DNA of 64,000 nt from Selaginella moellendorffii (GCF_000143415.4 NW_003314369.1:124001-188000), one strand, 5' to 3'. Counted from the first letter of the stretch, positions 9,371-20,956 are shown. Notes: generated by a model from the sequence alone, not told the origin. Numbers and translations are program-made.

Positions 9371-11086
9371 ATGCTTACTTTCCTAAGCATTGGGAGTGGC
9401 ATCAATCGCAATGCTTGGATTCAGAGCATCGAGACATGCACATCACTCGACTCAGCCAAAGCAATCCAAGATCACATCCACAAGAACCATCTTCCAGATG
9501 TATTCCTCAAGGAGAAGCTTCTCCAAATGTTTGCTAGAATCGGTGGCAGTGGCCTCTCCATCGCCAGAAACATCTTTGATTCCATTCCCAACGATTCCAA
9601 GGGAAACTATGCTTGGTACTACATCATCTCCGGCTACTGCAAGCACCGCCAGATCAACGCCGCCAAGCAACTCTTCGATCAAAACCCAACTCCAAATCTC
9701 ATCCTCCACACAACGCTCCTCTCGAGCTATGCCCGCATGGGGCATCTAGACGAGGCTGAGAGCCTCTTTCGTTCCATGCCAGCGATGGATCTCTTCTGCT
9801 GGGCGTCACTTCTATCAGCGTACACAAGCATTTGTCGCGTGGAGGAAGCCAAGCTCGTGTTTGATTCCATGCCAGAGTATGATCTAGTCTGCTGGAACTC
9901 CATGCTTGCTGCATATGCTCAGAATGGGCATCTAGAGAACTCTCGGCAAATCTTCCTCGCCGCGGAAGAACACAACGTCGTCTCGTGGACGCTGCTGCTT
10001 GTAGCTCACTGCCACTCCAGGAGCCTCCATCGATCTAAGCAGGTCTTTGATTCCATGCCCGAGTGGAGCCTCGTGACCATGAACACCATGCTTGCCTGCT
10101 TCGCCCAGAATGGATCACGCGAGCAAACGCTCGCTATGCTCCAGCGATTGCCAGAGCTCGACCTCGTCTCCTCCAACTGCGTCCTCGCCCTGGCGATCGA
10201 CCTCGGGCAGGCAAGAGTGATCTTCGATGGGATGCAGCAGCGATCGCTTGTCTCCTGGAACTCGATGCTGTCCGCGCTCGCGAGCGCCGGCCAGATCGAG
10301 GAAGCGGAGCAAGCATTCCAACACGCGATGCCGGAGCGCGATCTCTTCTCCTGGAACTCCATGATCGCTGCGTATGCCCAGCGAGGCCATCTCGCCGAGG
10401 CGGAGAGATTGTTCTTGGCAGCTCCCGAGCGCGACCAGGTCTCCTGGAACTCGATGCTCGCCGCTTTTAGCAACAATGGCATGCTGGAGGAATCGCGCTC
10501 GCTCTTCGATTACATGCCCGTGAGAAGCATCGTAAGCTGGAACTCGATCCTAGCAGCGTATGCCCACTCCGGGCATCTGGATCAAACCCGGCGACTCTTC
10601 GCTCGCCAGCCCGAGCGAAATCTTGTTTCCTGGGGCACGATCCTCGATGCCCACTGCGCTCACAAGGGCGAATCCCACCGAGCTTTCGATCTCCTCAAGG
10701 AGATGAAGCTCGCGGAGAGCCCCAACGAGGTGTGCTTCGTCGCGATCCTGGTGGCTTGCAGCCAGAGCGGCGCTGTGGAGGACGCGCGATCGCATTTCCT
10801 GTCCATGCGCATTGACTACGGCCTGGATCCCACCCGGAAGCACTTCTCCTGCCTCATCGACGCGCTGGGGCGATCGGGATTCCTGACGGCGGCGGAGGAG
10901 CTTGTCACAACCATGCCATTCGCGCCGTGCAATCTCGAGTGGAAGTGCTTCCTCAGCGCGTGCAACAGCCATAGGAGTGTGGATCCCGGCGCTGGAATCG
11001 CGAGTGCAATGCTGGCGCGCTCCGCCGGTGAAGATCCAGCAGCCAGCTACATTCTTGTGGCCAACACGATTGCTCAAGAACCCTGA
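9371..11086 (+). CDS. PPR protein 1, PLS/S-repeat type with short E-like end
   Basis: Intronless 571-residue pentatricopeptide-repeat protein, the RNA-binding family that acts in mitochondria or chloroplasts in splicing, editing or processing. The frame is open slightly upstream, but the first in-frame ATG is 9371. The first ~55 residues are repeat-free and could include a targeting peptide. About 13 tandem ~31-residue repeats follow, with the S-type signature W(N/T)SMLAAYAQNGHLEEA and DLFSWNSM. The last ~90 residues (KHFSCLIDALGRSGFL ... ASYILVAN) resemble the E motif, and no E+ or DYW deaminase domain follows. GC content is clearly higher than in the AT-rich flanks. It starts ~190 bp downstream of the LTR of element B. 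The target RNA cannot be read from sequence. Confidence 0.92.
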   Translation: MLTFLSIGSGINRNAWIQSIETCTSLDSAKAIQDHIHKNHLPDVFLKEKLLQMFARIGGSGLSIARNIFDSIPNDSKGNYAWYYIISGYCKHRQINAAKQLFDQNPTPNLILHTTLLSSYARMGHLDEAESLFRSMPAMDLFCWASLLSAYTSICRVEEAKLVFDSMPEYDLVCWNSMLAAYAQNGHLENSRQIFLAAEEHNVVSWTLLLVAHCHSRSLHRSKQVFDSMPEWSLVTMNTMLACFAQNGSREQTLAMLQRLPELDLVSSNCVLALAIDLGQARVIFDGMQQRSLVSWNSMLSALASAGQIEEAEQAFQHAMPERDLFSWNSMIAAYAQRGHLAEAERLFLAAPERDQVSWNSMLAAFSNNGMLEESRSLFDYMPVRSIVSWNSILAAYAHSGHLDQTRRLFARQPERNLVSWGTILDAHCAHKGESHRAFDLLKEMKLAESPNEVCFVAILVACSQSGAVEDARSHFLSMRIDYGLDPTRKHFSCLIDALGRSGFLTAAEELVTTMPFAPCNLEWKCFLSACNSHRSVDPGAGIASAMLARSAGEDPAASYILVANTIAQEP

Positions 11087-11330
11087 AAAGCTGGTGCATT
11101 GTCAATACCCAAAATCAGAACGATCGAAGGTACCTCTCCATACTTCTTCACTCTAAACGGAATGAGCTCAACCCAGAGATGCATGCTACAAAGTGTGAAG
11201 CAGTAAGTACTGGGCTGGGCTGTGCTGGATTCACGAGCTGTACAGCCCAGGAAGGGCTGGCCTAAACGACGAAGCAGCCTGATCACCTGCTGCAATCTGA
11301 TCATCAATTGAGGTGCTTACGAGTTGCATC
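11087..11330 (+). pseudogene. Chimeric PPR fragment downstream of PPR gene 1
   Basis: Short pieces matching separate parts of PPR gene 2 follow the stop codon directly: the CGATCGAAGGTACCTCTCC segment of its N-terminal coding part, then CTTCACTCTAAACGG, then AATGAGCTCAACCC. A closely similar run with the same order is at 42000-42320, including the shared CTGTACAGCCCAGGAAGG tract. No open frame. Confidence 0.6.
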
Positions 11331-11443
11331 TTCAACTGATTTACGAACAGTCCAAAAATTTTAGCAATTGGCGAACTCTCTAGTGGACAAAGTTTAGACG
11401 TTGCACAAGTTTTCTCTGAGATCAAGTATCAGGATGGCGTTTA

Positions 11444-11656
11444 TTGGTCTCGGGATATGCAACGTGTGGAGATCGCGTTCTGGCACTCTTGAAGTTCTTC
11501 TCACGCTGCAAGAACAAGGTTGTGAGCCAGATGTGTCACAGTTTCAGTAGCTGCATAGAGAAGGAAGAAGCTCAGCGATCTGGGGAAAACAGTGAAGATC
11601 AACAGCAAAAAAGAAAAGACTTGACTAGAGTTTGGAATCAATTCCATGGTGCTTAA
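11444..11656 (+). pseudogene. C-terminal scrap of an F-box-related gene
   Basis: Encodes ALLKFFSRCKNKVVSQMCHS and EDQQQKRKDLT, nearly the same as the end of the F-box-like pseudogene at 42377-43140 (-). No F-box is present. The frame begins without an ATG of its own; it is a duplicated tail, in opposite orientation to its relative. Confidence 0.6.
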
Positions 11657-11659
11657 TAC

Positions 11660-14000
11660 TTGACTCTCCTTCTTGCGTTCCCTAGGGCATAGCAGGTGGC
11701 TCTAGCTTCGTGGAGGAGTCACACAGGAGGCGGAGGGACCATGAGTGGTGGCAGGAGTTCTGTGCTTGAGAGAGTTTTGCTTAAGTTTCACTTTGTACTT
11801 TTTTAATCCATAAGGGACATTGAGTAATGTAACTTGTGATTTTTAGACATGTTTGAAATTTACAAATGATTTCTCTTAGCTGTTTTTAAAGCTAAAGAGT
11901 GACGATTTATCCCACTAGGATTACCAAAAGTGAATAAAGTTTTTTTCTGTTTATGATCACATTCTTGCCTCTACTTGTAAAATAGTGACAAACAAACAGA
12001 TACAAAAATGTAGAGAAGATAATAAGAGAAGAAAAATGAAAAAAGAATAAAAGAGAACTCAACTTTAAACCCCAAAAGTTAATTTAATGCAAATGCATAT
12101 AATATGGTTATTTTTTAACACATCTAAGTGTTATTTATATACTTATAATCATTCATAACTGCTTCATGCTTGTTTATGACGAATGTTGCCTAAATCAAGT
12201 TTTTTTTCAAACTTAAGCATAACTTCATTTTGCCTAAATTTTCTTCTTTTACTTTGCCTAAAATGATATATAAGATAAAACATTGGCAGCCGTTTCACCG
12301 AAGCTAAGAGCTGGCATTCCAAAGCTAGAGCCTTCCCACTCAAATGAGAAGAAGTATGTTGTGCAATCTGATTAATGTGAGATATAGGAGTTGGATCTTG
12401 TCACACATATATGGACTTCCTCTTCCACAAGGGCTGCTATTTGGTTCAATTGGATGATAACAAGCAGCAGGTGATGCTCAAGCAAGGCTCCATATAGTTG
12501 GCCAAGTTAGCACTCAAAGGACTTGGTCTTCCAATTGAGCTCTTCCAATTGAACCCATACAAGATTGACTCAATCAATCTTTTCACAAAATGAAGCTCAA
12601 GATATTATGAGAAAGAGCAGTATAGATTTCATGTGCGATTTGATTGTGTGTGATTTCTTTTGTGTGCTCATTCTAAACCAAATATATTTCTGTAATAAAT
12701 AAAAATCTAAATAAATTTATAATAATAATAATAAAGATAATAATACAGATTATATTTAGGTATATTCAATGCTATCACTAAATGTGGCAAGGTAGGACTC
12801 CAAACCAACTCCTTACTCATGGTAAGCAATGTTCCTAGGGGTGATGTCCTTGTCGATTATAGTCCAAAATTGAACTCCTTTATGGAAATTAGGACAATTG
12901 GATATAAGTTCCATTCCTATTATCACTTTGTATGTTTTTCTATTGTTATTCAGGAAAACATCCTCCTTATCTCTACTATCATAGCTGTCCACATTTAGAA
13001 TTCTTGCCTTCATCAATAATGCATTCTACAATCTTTTTTTAATGTGAGAAGAGAAGACCTTTGGCTGAACGCTTATCCCAACTTGCGAGATTGGAAATTT
13101 TCTATCATCTCTGGAAAATCCTAAAAAGTTATTAATTTTTTTCAAAGATCATTTACTGAAAGTAGTAGTTGATGTTGGAGTGGGTGCCAAGATTTCTTTG
13201 TCCATTTTAATAGGTTCTGATGGAATTAGATCCTCTAGTGGAGTTTCATTTCATGTAGTTTAAGCATAAATCCTTCTCCCAATCTAAAACAGAAAGAAAG
13301 AAAAAATGGATAGCATAATGGAAAGCATTAACAAATCCATTCCATAAAATTTTTTATAGCATTTGTAATCCACTTGAATATTATAAAGAAAAGTAGGTTT
13401 TTTATTTATTTCTTATTCCTTTTTATCTAAGCATGATATATTTTCATAGTGAATCTCCATGCTAACTTCTTATGGAACTTGTTGTGATTCATAGAAGTTG
13501 CTCAGCCTAGAATTCAAACACTCAAATAGAAAGAATATGAAAATTTAATGAACTAGGCTTCTCATTCACAAGGCAAAAATTTGTAAGTGATTCCCTTCTC
13601 TTTCTCCTTTGTAGTGATTGGGTTGTCAACCTTCCTTCTTTAAAAAACGAGCTCAATACAAATCCATTTGTTTCTTCTCCAATTCCTTAGAATTTTATTA
13701 CTAATTCCGTCAAACCCCTTGTTTTGACAACATGAGCTCAACACAAATCTATTTTTTCTTTTCCATTACTTTAGTATTTTATTATTAATTCCGTCAACTT
13801 CCAAGAGTTATATCGGTATTAAACCCTAGAATAATAGGCATAAACTTGAACATAAAATATGACTAGGTTTAATATTTTCATTGTCTTCTCTTTTATTGAT
13901 AATGAGCTTTATTATATTGTCTACTAAGATGAGGTTAAAAATGGCAAAGCCAATAGTTGCTTAAACCTTTTTTATGATTATTGAACTCCCAACCTTAGGT
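11660..14000. other. AT-rich non-coding stretch
   Basis: No convincing gene. A short segment at 12286-12370 resembles 14730-14790 (GCATTCCAAAGCTAGAGCC versus GTGTTCCAAAGCTGGAGCC), i.e. a scrap of the unassigned locus downstream. The block near 11800 (AAGGGACATTGAGTAATGT) recurs at 62799. The rest shows simple AT-rich sequence. Confidence 0.5.
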
Positions 14001-14026
14001 CACTAAACAGAGGTTCCAATAATAAC

Positions 14027-15000
14027 GTGGACTTGAAAAAGGGCTACAGCTCGGACCACCGCGGCCATCTCTGGGAGCATGAAGCGATACTCAGTGATGC
14101 TGAAATCGGGCCGGTTGCGAAAATGTTTCGAAAGCTCCTCACTAACGTACGAGCTGACATCGAGTGCCACCCGAACTGCTGGCAAATCCGCCAGTGCGTG
14201 TGGGAGCCAAATGACTCCTACAATGATCTTGGCAAGGTCTACCAGCATGCAGCACGACTGGTACTCGGCCACTGTACCACGGAAAATGTTGACACGCGCA
14301 ACTTCACAAAGTGCTGCTGGTTCCAAAGGAACAAACTTGCAACCTTACCTGACTTGGCTATTGGGATGTCCATCCGACCAGGGTGGTATTGGGTAATGCT
14401 TACCAGTGGTGCGACAACTACGTGGAGTTTAAAAACGACAAATCCAAGCTTGCTGAGGGGTGTGGCCAGGTTCTGGACAGGGCAGAGAAGCACCAGAAAG
14501 GTGCTTGGGCCAAGAAGAAGGTGGTGTTGGGCAGTGTGTCTACAGGCACAGATATACTACCTATGGTCGTATTCACAGATGTGGTTGTTGGCTCTCATGT
14601 TGTCAAAGGTGTCAGGTGGAGCTTGGAGAGTGAAGGTGTGACACCAGGAGTGGTGCATGTGGATAGTTTGGTGCTGCCGAAGCCTTCCAGATCTTCTGTG
14701 CCTTGCACTTTTCGGGCAGTGGTTTCACCATGAAGGCAGGAGCTGGTGTTCCAAAGCTGGAGCCTTCCCGCTCATATGAGAAGTATGTAATAGAGCTGTT
14801 TCATACTATACTCTTAATTTATGCACGCAGGTGTGACAAAGCTGGATGTGGATGACCCACGCTACACGTTCATTGGCGATTTCAAGGTCCTCAAAATTAT
14901 AAAGAAGAAAAAGTGTATCTGCGGGGAGTCGATTCAGGAGATTGCTGAGCCGGACAAGGATAAGCATGACTCCTGCTGTTACTGCTCTTCTTGCTGCTAG
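14027..15000 (+). pseudogene. Unassigned coding-like locus, probably broken
   Basis: A GC-rich block with codon-like composition between AT-rich flanks. Overlapping open frames run 14027-14641 and 14383-14733, the second encoding WCDNYVEFKNDKSKLAEGCG and LDRAEKHQKGAWAKKKVVLG. After a candidate GT-AG intron (14780-14830) a short last exon ends in ...KKKKCICGESIQEIAEPDKD and a Cys-rich tail CCYCSSCC before the stop at 14998-15000. The opposite strand of the first part (14003-14326) is also open. I do not recognise a family; frames do not join cleanly, so it may be a pseudogene. A fragment of the same sequence lies at 12286-12370. Confidence 0.35.
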
Positions 15001-15374
15001 TTTCATCGACAACTAGAAGTTTTAATCTTGTTTGCTTGCCTTTCCTAGTTTTCCGATACTACATATATTCTGTCAAGTTTTCATCTTTGTGGATTCAAAG
15101 GATAGTAGTAAGAACATCTGTACGTCCTGGAAACGAAACTCTTCAATAGAAAATCCTCAGTCGTAGCCACTATGATTTGAGGCCTTTTGCCGCTGTTGGC
15201 ACAGTGACATGTGTTCAAAGTCCAGCGTCAAGATAAACAAGGTCACATTGCTAGTTAAATCTCGCGTCAATTGTTGGCCTTGCGTGAATCTTCATGATGC
15301 CGTCTTCACATAAGCTTTGGAATCAACTTGATTTTGAAGCTAAATACCTGGTTGTGTGTTTCAACAGCAAAACT

Positions 15375-15617
15375 CTAGCACTTAACATCTGAGCTTTGCT
15401 GTAGGCAAACGTCCCCGGGACAAGGTCCAGGATTTCCATGGTGGACAACTGTTGCAAATAACAGAAAAAGAAAGTGTATCAGCAAGAACTTGCAGAAAAA
15501 AGAAAGAAAATTACCATTCTCTACAACCGAAGAAAACAGCTCCTTGTCAAAACACTCTCGGTGGAAGTTGACGTCCTTGTTGTTGTTCCTGCCGAAGCTT
15601 AGTGAGATCCAATGCAA
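15375..15617 (-). pseudogene. Possible two-exon gene fragment (minus strand)
   Basis: On the minus strand, FGRNNNKDVNFHRECFDKEL is followed by a GTAATTTTC donor and, after a pyrimidine-rich tract ending TTTGCAACAG, by LSTMEILDLVPGTFAYSKAQ. The splice-like layout and non-repetitive protein suggest remains of a host gene. Family not recognised. Confidence 0.3.
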
Positions 15618-15707
15618 CGTACGTGGAGGTCCAGAACAAGGATCTCAATCTTTGGCATTTTCGGCAGAAGCTCACTCAGTTCTTCCTGTTGCTCGTTTAC
15701 CCAGCAG

Positions 15708-16830
15708 CCATTCCTCAGCCACAGAGATCAGGAAGGAGTACGAGGATAAACTCCACGACCTGAGCTACTGCACCTGCAAGTTGTTCGAAGCCCTCAATCA
15801 ACGCATGCACCATGAGCTCCATGACCAAGTGAACCACTTCCCAACACTAGCCGACATTGCACAGCACCTCAAGCAAGACTTCTTCATATACACCCAGGGA
15901 GTTATCAAGAAGGAGTTCTACGAGCCCTTAAACCACTGGCTCGACAGTCAGCTCGAGGAGATGAAGCAGATCTGCACCGACCTCTAGGACATCAGGAAGA
16001 TCATCTCCAAGCAGCCATCAGCAGCTCTTGAACTCACTTACAAGTTCAAGTATGACGAGCTCAACACCCACTACCAAAAGCTCGAGGATGATCATACCAC
16101 CCTCCTGGCCGAGGTAGTTGAGCTCCAGGAAGATGGGACAGATCCACCAGACAATGTCCCCAACCACAAGCTCACACTCCTGCAGCAGAAGCGTTGCCTC
16201 TATTGACTCGAGCAGCAGCAACAACAAGCAATGGAGATTGACTACGCTCACTCAAATAGTTGCACATTAATTTTGCTTGTTGCTGCTGTTGCTCGAGTTG
16301 ATAGAGGGGACGCTTCTGCTGTGGGAGTGTGCTCGTGGTTAGGGACACTGTCTGGTGGATCTGTCCTGTCTTCCTGGAGCTCGGCTATCTCCACCAGGAG
16401 GGCGGTATGATCATCCTTGAGCTTCTGGTAGTGGGTGTTGAGCTCATCGTACTTGAACTTGTAGGTGAGTTCATGAGCTGCTGATGGGGTTGATGGCTGC
16501 TTGGAGACAATCTTTATGATGTCCCTGAGGTTGGTGTGGATCTGCTTCATCTCCTCGAGATGAGTGTCGAGCCAGTGGTTTAAGGGCTCATAGAACTCCT
16601 TCTTGATTGCTCCCCAGGTGTATATGAAGGAGTCTTGCTTGAGAAGGTGCTGTGTGATGTCGGCTGGTGTTGGGAAGTGGTTCACTTGGTCGTGGAGCTC
16701 ACGGTGCATGCATTGATCGAGGGCTTCGAACAACTTGCGGGTGCAGTAGCTCGGGTCACGGAGTTTATCCTTGTATTGCTTCCTGATCTCGTTGTAATCA
16801 CAGCGTACCTGACTCTGTGGCTAAGGCATG
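15708..16830. repeat. Head-to-head inverted duplication of a retroelement ORF
   Basis: 15708-16250 (+) and 16252-16830 (-) encode the same protein in opposite directions, meeting almost without spacer at about 16250. Shared peptides include NHWLD, KKEFYEPL, ELTYKFKYDELNTHYQKL and a poly-Gln-coding GCAGCAGC tract near the centre. The + arm has a stop after ICTDL and an ~18-bp deletion relative to the - arm. Transcription through it would form a hairpin RNA of more than 500 bp. Confidence 0.85.
16248..16830 (-). CDS. Element R downstream ORF 2 (coiled-coil-like, Gln/Glu-rich)
   Basis: 161-residue open frame, continuing upstream on the minus strand without a stop to about 16800. The protein is charged with heptad-like stretches (YDELNTHYQKLKDDHTALLV) and no recognisable enzyme motif. 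It lies downstream of the integrase of Ty3 element R on the same strand, where some plant Ty3 elements carry extra ORFs of unknown role. It is duplicated in inverted orientation on its left. Whether it is part of R or a captured gene is inference. Confidence 0.45.
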
Positions 16831-17430
16831 GCTGCTGCTCCTGCTCCTGCTCCATGATCCTGGTGTTCCTTGCTAGGGTTCACTGTGTTCTTGATCTTGG
16901 GATTTGAAGTTGCTGGAGGCTTAATCTGCTTCGTTGGATGTGGGTGGTGTGGTCGGTCCAGATGCTTGTTTCGAATTGATGCTAGATGAACGGCCCAAAT
17001 GTGGCACTGAAATTAATGTATCCACTGGGGTTGAACGGCCCACTTGAAATTTTGTTGAAGGGGCAGAATTTTTGCTGATGCTTGTCGCGGCATTTGCTGG
17101 AGGAGGCATGGTTGCGTGTTCTGCGAGTTATCAGCGAAGGTAGTCGATGTTTTCCTTCCTGGAGCTTCTCGAGGGGGTCGGGGCGGTGAGAATGACGTTC
17201 TCAGCTGGTGGAGAAACCAAGTCCTGGGCGAGCAGCTGACGTTTTCCTTTGGAGATGTTGAGTTGTTGGTGAGAAGAAGTCGGTTTTGGGGCTGATTTGA
17301 GTGGATCTGGGCACTGGGGTGAGTGTGGAAGCTGGTGTGAGTTGTCTTCATTGTTGCTGATGATGGGATGCTCTCAGAGCAGCAGCTTTTGAGCTGGATT
17401 CGCTGGAGGCAGCAGCAAAGTGGAGTTGAA

Positions 17431-18000
17431 TCATTGAAGTGTTTGTTGCTGGAGCTGGTGTTGCGGGAGTGGATTGTTGAGTGTAGTGAGGATGGCATGG
17501 TTGAGAAGCTTGAGAAGGAGCTCGTGGAGATGATGAGCCACGTTCACACGTTTGCCGTTGAGTAGAGCTCTGTAGACCTCTACTGTGCACTTGCTGATGG
17601 TGTGATCCGTTGGGTGAAGTTCGTAGTAGAAGAGGAGGGCTTTGAGGCGATCCATATGCTGCTCTTCAATGTCCTCCCATGTGAGCTCACTGGTAATCTC
17701 TTGATTCACCTTGATGATTTGCTGTGGAACTTCTCCTGAGAATTTGAGTAGACCCTTGTTGGAGATTTTGAAAACGGAAGCAATTCTTGCTGGGCTGAGG
17801 GTGATCTTGTTGGTGCCATTGGTTATGGTGCTGTTCTTGGGGTTGAAGGAGGTGGCCAGCTTCCTCACCAGCTTTTGGTCAAGGTGTGTTCAAAAGGCCT
17901 TGTGGAAGAGCTCGAATCCATGGTCCTTGAGCCAGGCGGTTGTGTTGTTGCTGGGAAGCCTAGGAATATGGTGCATGACATACCTGAGATGCCGGGGTGG
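17431..18000 (-). CDS. Element R downstream ORF 1 (unknown, plant-retroelement-like)
   Basis: The open frame 17431-17868 encodes LATSFNPKNSTITNGTNKIT and LSPARIASVFKI ... LTWEDIEEQHMDRLKALLFY ... VYRALLNGKRVNVAHHLHEL, then a Gln-rich end. The frame extends upstream as far as about 18000 with one stop. The style, including a helical block with short conserved hydrophobic clusters followed by a low-complexity tail, recalls the extra ORFs of unknown function found in plant LTR elements. Same strand as R pol and directly after it. Product unknown. Confidence 0.4.
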
Positions 18001-18362
18001 ATGAGCTTGCATTTTCTATGATTGAAGTGCTTGGCTCGTTAGGGTTCCTGAGACCCATAACTTTTGGTTGGCTGATCATGTGGCACTCGATTGCTGGTGA
18101 TGAACGGTAGAGATTTGTTGACCGAATTGATCTCGTTTGACTTGGCTTAATTGAAGATCAACGGTGGAGATTGCTGATGAAGTTAACTCAAGTTCAACTG
18201 TTGAGATCTGCTGAGGTGGCATTGATCCGACCGTAGCTTTGGACTTAGAGATTTTGGTGGGTGAGTTCATGTTGAGTCGAGTTGAGTTGTGTCAAATTGA
18301 GTTGAGTTGAAGTTTGTTTGTCGGGGTGATTGTTGACTGTTGGTTTTGGGGTGTTTGTCAGT

Positions 18363-19664
18363 TCAGGCTGATGCTGAACATGTCAATGTGATATGGTCGA
18401 AGCTTGTTGAGTTTGACGATCTCACTGAAGTCTTCAGCGAGTGTGCTGACTTTGGCAGTGCCATTGGGGTAGAGTGTAATGATTTTGAAAGGTCCTTGCC
18501 AGTTGGTGGGGAGTTTTCGGCCAAGTTTGCTGATGGGTCCCCGGTACCAAAGAACATGATCGTCAATGCTATATTCCGGAATGCTTGTTGGTCATGCCGA
18601 GCTTTTCTCTGTTTTTGGATGGCGTGAAGTGTCCAGAAGGCGTTAAGTCAAAGTTCATTGAGACGTTCGAGTTGCTGAAGCCTTTCTCAAATTGCGTGTC
18701 AGGTGTCAAGATTATACTTGACAGTAACTTGCATGCTTGGGATGATGAATTTGATTGGTGTGATGGCTTCTGTTCCGAAGGCGAGTTTGAATGGCGTCAT
18801 ATTGGTGGTGACTTCATATGCAGTTCGATAGGCCCAAAGTATGTCGAGAAGTTTTTCGTCCCAGTCTTTGCTGGAATCGTTGATGACTTTTTTGAGGATG
18901 GTCTTCAGTGTTTTTTTTGTTGCTTCTGCTTGACCGTTGCCTTAAGGATAGTATGGTGTCGACGTTTTGTGTCAGATTTTGAACTCGGTGGCAAGATGTT
19001 CAATTGTTTCGTTGATGAAGTGGGTGCCTCTGTTGGTGACGAGTTCATGTGGTGTGCCAAAACGAGTGATGATATTTTTTTAGATGAAGGTTGCTGTTGC
19101 TTTTGCTGTGGCATGTTGGAGAGGTATTTCTTAGGCCCACTTGGTTGTTGAGTTTGAGTTTTCGGCAGTAATCAGTGTCTTTGACATGTGTTGCAGCATT
19201 TGCAGCATTCTTCAGTATTGTGCCAGAGTGTTGGCCACCAGAGGCCGGCTTGAAGAATCTTCCGAGTTGTGGTGTCAGCGGCGAAGTGTCTGCCGGAAGG
19301 TCCAGTGTGAGCTTCCTTGATGATGTGAGTTGTGCTTGGTGGCTTGATGCATCAGCGAAGAATGTTGTCAATGCCGAGTTTGTAGAGACTGCTGCCGATG
19401 ACTGAGTATCGGTGGGTCTTAGTGATGAAAGTCTTCTTTTGGTTGGACATGATGTACCGGTCCGGAACTTTTGCTGAGTTCAGGTAACTGAAGACGTCAT
19501 TGAGCCAGGTTGCCAGTATTGAAAATCGGAACAGGTTTGAGTTGGGTAAGTTGTCAGTGAGTCTTTCAGGTTTGTCACCAGTGGTGATCCGGCTGAGATA
19601 GCTGGCTTTCTTGTGATTTTTGGCGGGTTTGTGGACAATTTCGAAGTTGTATTCTTGTAGTAAA
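18363..19664 (-). pseudogene. Element R pol, part 2: end of RNase H and integrase
   Basis: On the minus strand from the transposon edge: LLLQEYNFEIVHKPA ... SYLSRITTG is the canonical end of Ty3 RNase H. Next comes the integrase zinc finger (HIIKEAHTG ... CCKCCNTCQRH), then, in shifted frames, the integrase core end (ELVTNRGTHFINETIEHLA, YYPKGNGQAEATKKTLKTIL, WDEKLLDILWAYRTAY) and the C-terminal part (NIAIDDHVLWYRGPISKL, GPFKIITLYPNGTAKVSTL). Several stops and frameshifts break it, including a TGA before CIKPP and a T-for-A change, so it is inactive. Confidence 0.8.
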
Positions 19665-19668
19665 AGCT

Positions 19669-19687
19669 CTATTTCGTTAAAGTGGGA
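19669..19687 (+). repeat. Left terminal inverted repeat
   Basis: CTATTTCGTTAAAGTGGGA, preceded by AGCT (19665-19668). A related AAAATGGGA block follows ~10 bp inside as a direct repeat. Confidence 0.92.
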
Positions 19688-20326
19688 TTTATTCAGTAAA
19701 ATGGGACTAGGTACAAATTTTCAAGTATTTGAAAATGACGTGAAATTATATGTTTTTTGTCCAGGGGCTAGACATATCTGGGGCATGGTGACTAGCGCGG
19801 TGACTTTATGTCCAGACTGAGTCCATCTGGTTGTATAATAAATCTCATTGTCAAGGTGAACAAGCTGAATCTGAAGCTAAAGAAGAGCGATGGCATGCGC
19901 GCACACACTATTTGTTTGTTCATTGAGCGTGTGGTGAGCTTTCCAAGATGAACGTCATTCCTATTAGCCAGACATATCACTTAATGGTGAGAACATTTAG
20001 ATATTATTCAATGTTATCTTTTTCTAACGAATCTAATTGTGAAGGTGTAGCAAGAGGCATTGCTAGTCTGGAGAAGTCATTTAACTCATTTGACCACCCT
20101 TAGTGTATTTTCATGAAACTAAATAACATTCATATTATTAAGGAATTTCTCTAGTACCTTTTTTTTACGACATAGAGGCTTGCATTTCTTTCAAAGGTGA
20201 TTTAGTAAAAGGCCTGAGGGCACATGCCATTCTATTTCTCAGACCGGTATTAAGATATACTAGTGCAAAGGGAAAAAGGTATTTGGTGATCAAGTAAATG
20301 GCATAAGGGCACACGCCATTATAAGC

Positions 20327-20686
20327 CTAAGCGCTAGTGGACACCTCCTTTTTGGTACTCTCAGCGGTACTATCATCCTTCTCCGGGTCAGTTGTTTTGC
20401 TTTGGATTGTTGTCTCTGACGTTACTGGGGCGTTCTCGATAGTTGTTAATATTGCCGTTTGTTCAGAAAAATGATCACATGGAGTATAGTACGGGGAGTT
20501 TGGAAGACTTATATATTCTACATCTTCACCTATCTCCTTCTCCGTCTCCTTTTCTGCCTCACTTACAGATTTTGTGCTTGCCATGAGAACGCTCTTCACC
20601 CTAAAATATGGAGTTCGTTGTGTTATAAAAGGAAACCAACACACACGCTGCAAGGGAATGATGGTACATAAAGTACGTAAGCCCAC
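20327..20686 (-). CDS. Acidic Ser/Thr/Glu-rich ORF downstream of the transposase
   Basis: Open frame on the transposase strand encoding ASTKSVSEAEKETEKEIGED, PYYTPCDHFSEQTAILTTIE and a KKEVSTSA end. With a short ESESEEA-coding piece at about 20800-20840 it may form terminal exons of the transposase transcript or a separate small protein. Splice sites were not resolved. No family recognised. Confidence 0.35.
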   Translation of the reverse strand: MGLRTLCTIIPLQRVCWFPFITQRTPYFRVKSVLMASTKSVSEAEKETEKEIGEDVEYISLPNSPYYTPCDHFSEQTAILTTIENAPVTSETTIQSKTTDPEKDDSTAESTKKEVSTSA

Positions 20687-20956
20687 AATATGGGTTTATG
20701 TGCCATTAATATGGGCCATACGCCATATTATTAGATTTATGCACGTGTGATTGGTAAATGCATATGTCACATCATCTTTGTTTTACCTCACACACTATAT
20801 CAGGCCTCCTCTGATTCAGATTCGGATTGTTCACCTTGAAATAAAATACATTAGAAACTTAGTAAAGGAATATTAATGAATCTCACCTTGAACCCGGGTT
20901 ATGAATGCTCTTGCTGCATCTCTTGCATGGTCTGGCAAGGTGATGGTGGCACTCTA

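Noticed and set aside
10006-11077. Long minus-strand frames under PPR gene 1
   Set aside because: Antisense of repeats with regular codon pattern; no motif.
14003-14326. IST1-like protein on the minus strand
   Set aside because: A faint resemblance (ADLPAV context) only; no conserved flanking blocks.
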